Of a stretch of DNA of 64,000 nucleotides, positions 46,351 to 56,172 are shown in pieces. How positions within the stretch are numbered: position 1 is the first letter of the stretch; every line of letters starts with the position of its first letter. The notes beneath the pieces were generated by a model. The model was not told the DNA's origin. It ran no database searches and saw only the letters and a program-made list of their open reading frames with translations. The position numbers and the translations under genes are program-made. This stretch comes from Pictodentalium vernedei (taxonomy: Eukaryota; Mollusca; Scaphopoda; Dentaliida; Dentaliidae), in NCBI GenBank assembly GCA_031216915.1, contig CM062296.1, positions 456,520,681 through 456,584,680 on the forward strand. Direction: 5' to 3'.

Positions 46351-46462
46351 TCCGACTATTTTGCGTCTAAGCATTGCCATTCCTGGGACAGTCGGGCTGC
46401 ATGCGTGACATCACTCTAGTTTTGAAAGCCCTGATAGTGGCTTCTAGCACATTACCAATTAA

Positions 46463-47309
46463 AATATGAATATGATAAAACAAAAACCTTTGCTCTGACA
46501 CCTGCTGTCAGTGTACAGAAATTCATTGATTATTCTGAAGATCCTATTATCCAATGTTTTGCCTATCTTTGATCCACCATCACATGAAAAGAATTAAAAA
46601 TATAATGGGTTGTATTCCCTTTCCACTGAAATGAAATTTGCTTGAAAGCAAAAGGAGCTAGTAAAGAAATAAATTTGTTATCAATTTCTACTCCAAGGCT
46701 ACTGACATACACACTGGTTTGAAAAGTGATACACCCTTTGTCTGTGTCTCATGGTGTATCATTTTCCCTACACCCTTGAATAAACATGAATAACTAATAA
46801 TATGGGATATTTTTGACATCATTGTAATATTATTGCTTCAAAAAAAGGTATATTCTCTGTGTGGTGTATATTGATGCCAAGCTCAAAAAGGTCTGAAAAT
46901 AACATGCGAACAATCGTTTAGGACATTATTTCAATTGTAAAATATGCTAGTGAACTATAGGTTGCGACACAATAATACAACATAAATTTGTAAATCTGCA
47001 CGTTTTGCAGTCAGACTTGACAATCTTTCAAGACTAAATCAAGTCATGAACAGAGTGGCATATCATTTACACCTTAACAGAATTTCTACCAAAATAAATA
47101 GCAGCAACTAACATGCAATTTTGCTTTGGAAAAATTGCATGTGTGTTGTTGCTATTTGTTTTGGCAGAAAGTTGTTAAGATGTAAACAGCATGGCTGACA
47201 TAGTGAAAAAAGATAAGGCGGAAAAGCATCACAACACATTTTCAGGCCATAAAATTTGAGAGGAACGATTTATCATTCCTCTGGTAGTTATCTAAATGAA
47301 AAAACAGAT
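46463..47309. other. Unassigned intronic DNA with a long inverted repeat
   Basis: No gene. An inverted repeat of ~45-bp arms lies at about 47070-47188: TTTACACCTTAACAG, AATAGCAGCAAC and ACATGCAATTTT on the left with their complements on the right. This could be a MITE without recognised termini. Confidence 0.5.
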
Positions 47310-47544
47310 AACCGAAAAGTTGTTCGTCGGGAACTACAAATAGTTCATCAAAAAGTTGTGTCTTATCACCTTTTTTGATAACACTGTTTTAAAATGTTCC
47401 TGTGGGAAGACCTCTCTCTTCAATGTTCAACATCACTAAGACAGCTGACGCTCCCTGTACTTGATGCTGATGCTTTCGAAATCTGTGAATTGTCATACAG
47501 TAAGGCCATAGTGGACGGGTCAAAATCCACGGGTTGTCATTTTT
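47310..47544. repeat. Repeat R, copy 2, left half
   Basis: It matches 31185-31435 over CCGAAAAGTTGTTCGTC, CTGTGGGAAGACC, CGAAATCTGTGAATTGTCAT and GTCAAAATCCAC. It is cut at a T run by HL-A copy 6 and resumes at 50301. Confidence 0.65.
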
Positions 47545-50300
47545 AGCTTAACTTGACAAAGTCAAGATAAGCTATTGCCATCACACGTGCGGAAGTCTGT
47601 GAGTCTGTTCACATTTTCCTTTAGCATGGGCTACACCCTGCAGTTCTTGTCTGATCGTCACGAAATTTCATATGCATGTTTGGGGTCATGTCTAGATGAG
47701 AACGTCCCCTTTTGGTCGCGATCGGTCAACCGGTATGGCTGCCTGAGCCCAAAACCCGAAAACCATTAGCACAGTGTACAGGTCGTATTTATGAAGGGAT
47801 TTTATTGTAACTTGGTAGGATGCCTCTGTATAATGCCTAGATGAGAACGTCCCCTTTTTGGGCATGATGTGTCAACCATGATGTCTGCCCAAGCCCGAAA
47901 CCCAAAAACTTTTAGCACAGTCTGCAGGTCATGTTTAATATGGAGGGATTTCATTGTAACTTGGTAGGATGACTCCTTATGATGTCTCGATGAGAATTTC
48001 CCCATTTGGGCGTGATCTTCCAACCGTGATGACTGCCCGAGCCCAAAACCCGAAAACCTTTAGCACAGTCTACAGGTCATATTTATTGAGGAATTTATTG
48101 TAACTTGGTGGGTTGACTTCATATAAAGTCAAGATGAGAAAGTCCCGTTTTGGACGTGATTGGGCAACTGTGACGGCTACAGGGGACCGAAGCCCGAAAA
48201 CATTTAGCACAGTCTACAGGTCATATTTATGAAGGGATTTCATTGTAACTTGGTAGGATGACTCCAAATAATGTCTGGAGGAAAACGTCCCATTTTGATC
48301 GCGATCATTCAGCCTTGATGGGTGCCCGAGCCCAGAAACCTTTAGCATAGGCAAAAGGTCATATTTATGGAAGGATTTCAATGTAACCTGTTAGGTTGAC
48401 TCCATATAATGCCTAGATGATGACATCCCCTTTTGGTCGTTCCTCTGACCAACTGTGATGACTACAGATTCCCAAAGCCCGAAAATCTTGAGCAAAGTCT
48501 ACATGTCATATTTATGAAGGGATTTCATTGTAACTTCGTAGGATCACTCCAGATGAGAATGTCCCCTTTTGGTTGCGATCATTCAACCATTACGGCTGCC
48601 CGAGCCCGAAGCCCGGATACCTTAAGCACAGTCTACAGGTCATATTTATGAAGGGATTTCATTGTAACTTGGTAGGTTTGACTTCATATAATGTCTAGAT
48701 GAGAACGTCCCCTTTTGGGCACGACTTGGGCAACTGTGACAGCTACAGGGGCCCGAAGCCTGAAAACCTTTAGAACAGTCTACAGGTCATAATTATGAAG
48801 GTATTTCATTGTAGCTTGGTAGGATGACTCCAAATAATGTCTAGATGAGAATGTCCCCTTTTGGTCGCGATCATTCAGCCTTGATGGCTGCCCGAGCCCA
48901 AAAGCCCAAACCCTTTAGCATAGTCTATAGGTCGTGTTTCTGGAAGTATTTCATTGTAACTTGTTAGGTTGACTCCATATAATGCCTAGATGGTGACATC
49001 CCCTTTTGGTTGTGATTGGTCAACTGTGATGGCTGCAGGTGCCCAAAGCCCGAAAATCTTGAGCACAGTCAACAGGTCACATTTATGAAGGGATTTCATT
49101 GTAACTTCGTAGGATCACTCCACATGATGCCCAGATGAGAATGTCCTCTTTTGGTTGCGATCATTCCTAGATGATGACATCCCCTTTTGGTCGTGATTGG
49201 TCAACTGTGATGGCTGCAGGTGCCCAAAGCCCGAAAACCTTTAGCATAGTCTTCAGTTCATATTTATGAAGGGATTTCATTGTAACTTGGTAGGTTGACT
49301 TCATATAATGTCTAGATGAGAACAGCCCCTTTTGGACACCATTAGACAACTGTGACAGCTACAGGGGCCTGAAGCCCGAAAACCTTTAACACAGGTGATA
49401 TTTATGAAGGGATGTCATTGTACCTTGGTAGGATGGCTCCAAATAATGTCTAGATGTGATTGTCCCCTTTTGGTCGCGATCATTCAGCCTTGATGGCTGC
49501 CCGAGCCCAAAAGCCCAAACCCTTTAGCATAGTCTATAGGTCATATTTATGGAAGGATTTCATTGTAACCTGTTAGTTTGACTCCATATAATACCTAGAT
49601 GATGACATTCCATTTTTGTCGTGATTGGTCAACATTGACTGCTTCAGGGGCCCGAAGCCCGAAAACCTTGAGCATAGTCTACAGGTCATATTTGTGAAGG
49701 GATTTCATTTTAACTTCCTAGGATCACTCCAGATGATGCCCAAATGAGAATGTCCCCTTTTGGTTGCGATCATTCAACCATGATGGCTGCCCAAAGCCCA
49801 AAAACCTTCAGCACAGTCTACAGGTCATATTTATGAAGGGATTTCATTGTAATGTGGTAGGTTGACTTCATATAATGTCTAGATGAGAACGTCCCCTTTG
49901 GACGCAATTGGGAAACTAACGGCTACAGGGGCCTGAAGCCCGAAAACCTTTAGCTCAGTCTACAGGCCATATTTATGAAGGGATTTCAATGTAACTTGAT
50001 AGGATGACTCGTTTTGGAATAATTTCACTGTAACTTGGTAATTTTCGTTGATATACTTTAACTGTGAGGGCCACATACATTAACTGTGAGGTCATATTAA
50101 CCCACCCCTCAGCTCTTTAGTACAGTGTACACCTCATATTATTTTTATCAAAAACATAGCGTACAGGGAACAGAAATGAACATATTCCCAATTATCACAA
50201 TTCTTGTCTTATTTCATAATCCTTTCATAAACATTGAACATTATCCCTTTCATCAAACACAACACACAAATTAAGCTACAGTGTCATTGACACTTTCATT
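47545..50300 (+). mobile_element. HL-A element copy 6, complete, 2.76 kb
   Basis: The left end AGCTTAACTTGAC with hairpin GTCAAGATAAGCT follows GTCATTTTT. The right end is AAATTAAGCT, hairpin GTGTCATTGACAC, TTTCATT. The core is about 16 monomers of ~143 bp with four-monomer periodicity (TTATGGAAGG variants near 48364, 48937, 49549). The order of variant monomers parallels HL-A copy 2, minus about two units. It interrupts repeat R, which gives an empty-site comparison. Confidence 0.85.
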
Positions 50301-50430
50301 TCAATGCGTAATTCAGAGATGATCTGCTATGACACCTGTCTTAATTTCCACCAATATAGTACCAGGATTACCCCGGTGCTTCATTGATTGATGACTGGGA
50401 CACCCTCTACCAAAGATCCTCATTTAATGT
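50301..50430. repeat. Repeat R, copy 2, right half
   Basis: TGCTATGACACCTGTCTTAA, TTTCCACCAATATAG and GGATTACCCCGGTG correspond to 31455-31515 in the uninterrupted copy. Confidence 0.6.
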
Positions 50431-50589
50431 TGATTGGGTGCAAACATGGCCAAGTGGCTTATAGTTACCATAGGTATCACATGGGAAATCACATTTTCAT
50501 CTTCTGTTCTGCCAGGTGAGCTCTTTAGAGCCTCTTATTTGACAGATACAGGTATTCAGGTACCGGGTATAGAATTCTTCTGATTTGAA

Positions 50590-50622
<33 letters not shown>

Positions 50623-51303
50623 AGGGAAAAAAATTCCTATATACCAGGCCGGGATTGGTGGGTGGTCGTGCAGCTGGAAAGCTTACCTTTTCACATTCAC
50701 TTGACGAGTCCAGTAGTACCCAGAACCAATGCCTGGGGTGAAAGTCTTCTAAAGTGGGCAGCTTAGGTGAAAACGATTGACTAAACTTGACTTCATAGCG
50801 ATGCTGCAGTAGTGATTCAGCCATAGATGCTGAAAATGACCTTAAATATCAATAAATAAATGCATTTCTTGTCATCACATTTCAGAGGAAACCATTCAGG
50901 ATTTTTTCACCAAATTTAAATTTAGCTTTTTTGTGATATGACGAAGGCGATTGTGAACCAGCTGTGTCCAAGTATTTCAGAAAGCCTTGTTTGACTTGGG
51001 TGTTGGGGGATTGGCCATTCCATTGCATTGTTCTTGTTCTTGTACTCTCACAGTTTTTTATATGGCACTAATAAAATTATGGCCTACACACTTCCAAATA
51101 TTACTAGACCTCCAGTAGTGACCTCCAGCCCTCCGATTGTTAGCATTCTGGGCTGTATTTTGAAACTGACAGGAGGGTGATTTGATAGTCTGCTTAGAAT
51201 AAGGTGCAAGAGGCTGATTGCCTGATTTTCTGATTTTTTTTTTCACTGTTGTGGGAAATCATGTCTCATAAGCTTTTAATATCATCCAATCCATACATTA
51301 CCT
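50431..51303. other. Unassigned DNA with a 30-base G run and SINE remnant
   Basis: A pure run of 30 G's lies at 50591-50620. An S2 SINE 3' half spans about 50705-50865 (ATGCCTGGGGTGAAAGTC, AAACGATTGACTAAACTTGA, TGACCTTAAATATCAATAAA). Nothing else recognised. Confidence 0.5.
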
Positions 51304-51424
51304 TTAGCTGGTCTAGTGCTGGAAGCCCAAAACCTGTAGGCACTCTCCCATATATTGTGACGGTACAAACATGTGAATAAATTTTGCTGACCAAAAATAA
51401 TTTAGCACTCTACCAGTGGGTTAA
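51304..51424. repeat. TTAA-family-2 MITE, internally deleted
   Basis: TTAGCTGGTCTAGTGCTGG at the left and TAGCACTCTACCAGTGGG at the right are inverted ends. One hairpin arm GGCACTCTCCCATA remains, as does ACAAACATGTGAATAAATTT. Confidence 0.5.
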
Positions 51425-52022
51425 GCCTTACTGAATCTTTTGCATATTCTGCATAATTTACAATTAACCCTTTACCTAACGTGAAAAAGAGATGACACAT
51501 GCAAAAAAATTCATTTTTTGTCTCATAAACATAGGTTATGACCCCTCGTTGGAACGAGCTTGTCAAGCTCATTCCAACGAGGGGTCATATCCTATGTTTT
51601 TGAGTGAAAAAATAATGAAAATTAATTGGCGATTTTTAGCTCACTGAAGGGAGTTTCTTAAGTTATCACTTGCCGTCCGTCGTGAACTTTACATTATCGA
51701 CTTCTCCTCACAAACTACTCAACCAAATTGAACCAAATTTTGTGTGCATGTTCCTTATCATATGTCAATTCAAGTTTGTACAAATAAACTTGCCGCGCCC
51801 ACAGGGGGGCACCAGAAGGGGCATAACACTGATAGCACCCATAAATTTGTTCAAAAATTCAAAAAAATCTTCTTCAGATCCACCAGTCAGAATCTTTTCA
51901 TATTTGTTACACAACATCTCTAGGGGGGTTAGATTCAAGTTTGTACAAATCGAGTCCCTGGGTTAAGATTTGGGCTCTCTATTGGAGCCCAATGTTTAAC
52001 TTTGTGCAATTTGAGGAAATTT

Positions 52023-52397
52023 TGGGGGCGTGGTGGCTCAGTTGGTAGAGGTGCAGGCTGCAAGCCGAGAGGTCCTCTGTTCGAATCCCACCTGCGGCAA
52101 CCGCGTTGTGTCCTTGGGCAAGATACTTCACACCAATTGCCTACATGGGGGCACGATGATGCTGTGTACTGAGGCGTACTGCACGTCGATGGTGCGCATG
52201 TCTTCAACCAATCTAACCCTGCCTGTGCTGCGGTGCAGAGTTTAGAGTTACGATGTTGGAGAGCTGACAGCTGCTCGTCGTTGCTCGGTGGTTCTCTCCG
52301 GGTACTCCGGCGACCTCCACCCAGTAACACTGTCACGGTCACGATTAGCCATTGTGCATAAGTATGTGACCTTAAACACCAATAATAAATAAATAAA
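52023..52397 (+). mobile_element. tRNA-headed SINE (S1), full length
   Basis: Box A TGGCTCAGTTGGTAGAGG and box B GTTCGAATCC are present. The body and TGACCTTAAACACC tail match 45501..45902 closely. A perfect 12-bp duplication TTGAGGAAATTT flanks it (52011-52022 and 52398-52409) inside an HL-B monomer. Confidence 0.88.
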
Positions 52398-52578
52398 TTG
52401 AGGAAATTTCTTTAAAAATCTTCATCAGATCCACCAGTCAGAATCCTTTCATGTTGGGTATACAACATCTGTAGGGGGGATCAGATTCAAGTTTGTTCAA
52501 ATCCAGTCCCTGGGTTAATAATTGGGCTCCCTGTAGGAGCTCAAATTTTAACTTACAGAAATATGAGGAAATTTCTTC

Positions 52579-53502
52579 AAAAATCTTCTTCAGATCCACC
52601 AGTCAGAATGCTTTCATATTTGGTATACAACATCTCTAGGGGGGTCAGATTCAAGTTTGTTCAAAACAGGTCCCTGAGTTAGTATTGGGGCTCTCTATTG
52701 GAGCCCAAAGTTTAACTTGGTGCAATTTGAGGAACTTTCTTTAAAAATCTTCTTTGTCAGATCGACCACTCAGAATCGTTTCATGTTTGGTATACAGCAT
52801 CTATAGGTGGGTGGGGGGGGGGGGGGGGGGGGGAGGGGGGGCTCCCTATGGGAGCCCAAATTTTAACTTTGTGCAATACCTGGAATATTCTTTAAAAATC
52901 TTCCTCTTCAGATTCACCAGTCAGAATCCTCTCATATTTCTAGGGGGGCCAGATTCAAGTTTGTTCAAACCTGATCACGGGGTTATTAATTTGGACTACC
53001 TACCTAATTTTAACTTCGTACAATATAAGAAAATTTCTTTAAAAATCTTCTTCAGATCCACCAGTCAGAATGCTTTCATATTTGGTATACAACATCTCTA
53101 GGGGGGTCAGATTCAAGTTTGTTCAAAACAGGTCCCTGAGTTAGTATTGGGGCTCTCTATTGGAGCCCAAAGTTTAACTTGGTGCAATTTGAGGAACTTT
53201 CTTTAAAAATCTTCTTTGTCAGATCGACCACTCAGAATCGTTTCATGTTTGGTATACAGCATCTATAGGTGGGTGGGGGGGGGGGGGGGGGGGGGAGGGG
53301 GGGCTCCCTATGGGAGCCCAAATTTTAACTTTGTGCAATACCTGGAATATTCTTTAAAAATCTTCCTCTTCAGATTCACCAGTCAGAATCCTCTCATATT
53401 TCTAGGGGGGCCAGATTCAAGTTTGTTCAAACCTGATCACGGGGTTATTAATTTGGACTACCTACCTAATTTTAACTTCGTACAATATAAGAAAATTTCT
53501 TT
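52579..53502 (+). repeat. Exact 462-bp tandem duplication within HL-B
   Basis: Bases 52579-53040 and 53041-53502 appear identical by eye, including a 21-base G run at 52813-52833 and 53275-53295 at exactly 462 bp offset. Each copy spans two to three HL-B monomers. Confidence 0.85.
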
Positions 53503-54204
53503 AAAAATCTTCTTCAGATCCACCAGTCAGAATCCTTTCATATTTGGTGTACAACATCTCTTGGAGGGTAAGACTCAAGTTTGTTCAAACCTGGTCCCAG
53601 AGTTATTAATTTGGACTACCTATGGGAGCCTGAATTTTAACTAAATGCAATATGAGGGAATTTCTTTTAAAATCTTCTTCAGATCCACCAATCAGAATCC
53701 TTTCATATTTGGTATACAACATCTCTAGGTGGGTCAGATTCAAGTTTGTTCAAATCGGTACCCTGGGTTAATATTTTGGCTCCCTATTTGAGCCCAAAGT
53801 TTAACTTAGTGCAATGTGAGGTGATTTCTTTAAAAACCTTCTTCATATCCACCAGTCAGAATTCTTTCCTATTTGGTATATAACATCTCAAGGGGGATCA
53901 GATTCAAGTTTGTTCAATTTGAGTCCTTGGCTTGATATTTGGGCTCTATGGGCAGGGGAAGGGTGGGGGGGGGGGGGGGCAGGCATGTTACGTTCAGGTT
54001 TGTTCAAATCCATTCCTTAGTGTTTTTCCATAAAATTTGCCTCTCATGACTTCATTCCTTTGTAGTGTTGATGAACCATGTCTAACTGAATGTGACCCCA
54101 AATACTTCTTTGAACCACTTTGGCCGGTGAGTGATTAAGGCCCCTTGGGGCCTCTTGTTTAGAATAGCGCTGACCGGTTTTGACCATTACATTGGGTAAA
54201 GGGT

Positions 54205-54375
54205 AAAGTAGTTAAAAAAAGATTATTTTTAAAAAAATTTCAACAAAACCATATCATGTTACCCTTCATTGGAATGAGCTTACCAAGCTCATTCCAGTGA
54301 GGGGTCACATGATATTGTTTTGTTGAAAATTTTTGAAAAAATAATATTTATAATATATAAAGCTGTACATTGAGT
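54205..54375. mobile_element. piggyBac-like MITE, termini decayed
   Basis: The palindromic core AACAAAACCATATCATG, ATTGGAATGAGCTTACC and GAGGGGTCACATGATAT is well kept. The CCCTTTACC ends are not. It lies immediately after the MITE at 51468..54203. Confidence 0.5.
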
Positions 54376-55070
54376 ACGACCAACTTTTTGAACAGGTGCT
54401 TGATTGTACAGTCAAGAAGATGTCTGGTGGACAGTATTCAAATTAATTGTGCAGTCGTTTCTTGTCAAGTATTGACCACCGCTAGAGGCAGCCAAGACTT
54501 TACTAGAAATCACTGTCGAGTCACAAGACCAACAGACTGTAGGGTAGTAGAGAGTCTGGAAAATTGCTAAGACTCTCGTTATTTGGTTTATTTCCACCAG
54601 ATTTACTGGGCAAACATAGATAAGAATAAGTTAGTTTGTGAAGGATTTTCTAGGTGGACATTCACTGCTTCCTCATAATGCAGGATATTGAAGCTGAGGA
54701 TGATCATGTGTTTCAATACTGCAGGCCAGAACATTGATTACTGATGGGTATTGTTTCCAGAAATAAGCCATTTTATTAATGATTTAATATTTTTTCTTAT
54801 TTTCCAGAAACAGCAGAGAGATATATTGTTTTTTATAACTTTCTTCAAACCAAATTATTGAAAATGTACTGTGTAATCAATTTTTGATTTGACAAAATAT
54901 GGACACAAGGGAAAATCGTAAATTAAAGTTCAGAATTAACCTAGAATAATCATTCAAAACATGAATCTTTTGTGTCTCAGATTGTGATAGCAATGGTTAT
55001 GTTACATAACCCTTAAAGGCCTGGGTAATTTTTCAAACCCTTTACTGCATCACAGCTTTATTGGATATGG
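54376..55070. other. Unassigned intronic DNA
   Basis: No supported feature. Short open frames on both strands at 54370-54597 resemble nothing recognised. Confidence 0.4.
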
Positions 55071-55291
55071 TCTTTACCCAACGCACACGATATCAAAATT
55101 TATTTTTATTTCAAAATTTTCAAAAAATTTCGACAAAACCATATCATGTTACTCCTAATTGGAATCAGCATAAGGAGCTGATTCCAATTTGGATCACATG
55201 ATATGGTTTTGTTGATATTATTTTTTTTTTCTTCCAACTGCTTGATTTGTAAATTATGCAGGTGGATGTGATTGATTCATTAGGTAAAGGG
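55071..55291. mobile_element. piggyBac-like MITE
   Basis: The ends TCTTTACCCAACGC and TTCATTAGGTAAAGGG are followed by TTAG in place of TTAA. Core arms are CGACAAAACCATATCATG and ATCACATGATATGGTTTTG around GGAATCAGC / GCTGATTCC. Confidence 0.6.
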
Positions 55292-55624
55292 TTAGTGATC
55301 TTTAATTGCTGCCTTGACTGCCTGCAGAGCTTGCATGAACTTGACAAAAATGCTGTCAAGATAATTGCACTGTTATCTTCATGACTTCCTCATAATTACA
55401 GTACTTGGATAACAAAAGCAGTTGCTTTCATGATCAGATCACAATTCGATTGTGACACATCCCAGTGGGTGAAGATTTTCCTAAATACTGCAATATCAAA
55501 ACTGCATCAAGACAATAACATCACAGATTGAATGTTCTTTTATTTCTTTTTTGATGAGTGAAATTCCTCACTGTTGCAAGGAGGAAGAGGAACCTGGTTA
55601 GAAACAATTTTGACCACGTTGCTT
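55292..55624. other. Unassigned intronic DNA
   Basis: No supported feature. Confidence 0.4.
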
Positions 55625-55629
55625 TCAAG

Positions 55630-56018
55630 CAGGGTTCCTGCAGGGTCTTGAATTCAAGAAATAGCCTTGAATTTGACTAAGGTTCATTCAAGGCCTTGAA
55701 ATCCTGGATAATGTTCCAGGAGGCCTTGAAAACCTTGAATATTCATGAAATGAAAATGCCAAAGAAGCATGTAATCATAACTAATATAGTTTTATATGCC
55801 AGAGTTTCTGAAGGTGTAATCCTGTCTAGGACCCTCAAGTCATTACCCTCTCCTCCTACTTACCTTCAAAGGGAAGTGGGTGGATAAGGTAATGACTGGA
55901 GGGTCCTAGTTAGGACTAGTGAAGGTAGGCCTTGAAAATCCTTGAAAATGCTGAAGTATGTCGTGAAACGGCCTCAAATAGACTTGAATTTTATCAGTCC
56001 TTGCTTACAGGAACCCTG
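55630..56018. mobile_element. hAT-like MITE, 389 bp, 5-bp target duplication
   Basis: The ends are CAGGGTTCCTGCAGG and TTACAGGAACCCTG. TCAAG flanks it on both sides (55625-55629 and 56019-56023). The interior matches 16312..16715, including the central inverted repeat (GGACCCTCAAGTCATTACC / GGTAATGACTGGAGGGTCC). Confidence 0.68.
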
Positions 56019-56172
56019 TCAAGGAAAAATTCTCAAAATTGTGTTTAGTGTTCTGTACATGTTAAAGCGCCAGAGTGCATAAATTTTTGCTGTTGGAAAT
56101 AAGTCTTTAAGGGTTAACTATGTTGATATAATTGTTTTGCTTTTTTTTACAGTTTTTGGGGAGGCTGTTTTT

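Larger units (their letters stand above)
43055..46423 (+). mobile_element. HL-E element, 3.4 kb, composite
   Basis: The left end AGCCCGACTGTTTACAGTGA contains the hairpin ACTGT/ACAGT, then GTCTGTCTGTCTGTCC. The right end has ACAGTCGGGCT, inverted to the left end, then GTGACATCAC and TCTAGTTTT. Core units (43130-43270, 44640-45316, 45978-46085) share AATTAGGCAYTTTTT, CAAAAATGCTTKTTTACAG and TTTGGTTAAAGTTTGTGG, with long C runs. Inside lie an HL-A fragment, a unique island, a second E head, a SINE and a diverged piggyBac-like MITE. Confidence 0.7.
42871..46462. mobile_element. TTAA-family-2 MITE split by HL-E
   Basis: The left part (42871-43054) begins TTAACTGGTTGAAGGC and reaches CTGGTACCCTCATTTTT. 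The right part (46424-46462) resumes GAAAGCCCTGATAGTGGC and ends ACCAATTAA. The intact copy at 63230..63471 reads straight through this junction. Confidence 0.7.
51638..54160 (+). mobile_element. HL-B element copy 1, 2.5 kb, ~170-bp monomers
   Basis: It starts AGCTCACTGAAGGG after five T's; GCCGTCCGTCGTG follows. Monomers share TTCTTCAGATCCACCAGTCA, ATTTGGTATACAACATCTCT, GATTCAAGTTTGTTCAAA and GGGCTCCCTATGGGAGCC. The right end has GGTGAG, the hairpin AGGCCCCTTGGGGCCT and CTTGTTT. It contains a tRNA-headed SINE and an exact 462-bp duplication. Two open frames with the same glycine-run protein are products of the duplicated repeat. Confidence 0.8.
51468..54203. mobile_element. piggyBac-like MITE split by HL-B copy 1
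   Basis: The left end is CCCTTTACCTAACGTG after TTAA (51464-51467); the right end is TTACATTGGGTAAAGGG, followed by TAAA, a degenerate TTAA. The core palindrome GACCCCTCGTTGGAACGAGC plus complement is intact. The MITE is in the opposite orientation to 30426..30659, whose sequence gives the uninterrupted version GATTTTTGAGAATAGCGC. Confidence 0.7.

Noticed and set aside
52754-53644. Two frames encoding the same glycine-run protein
   Set aside because: They are the two copies of the 462-bp HL-B duplication; the frame is opened by repeat sequence and a G run.
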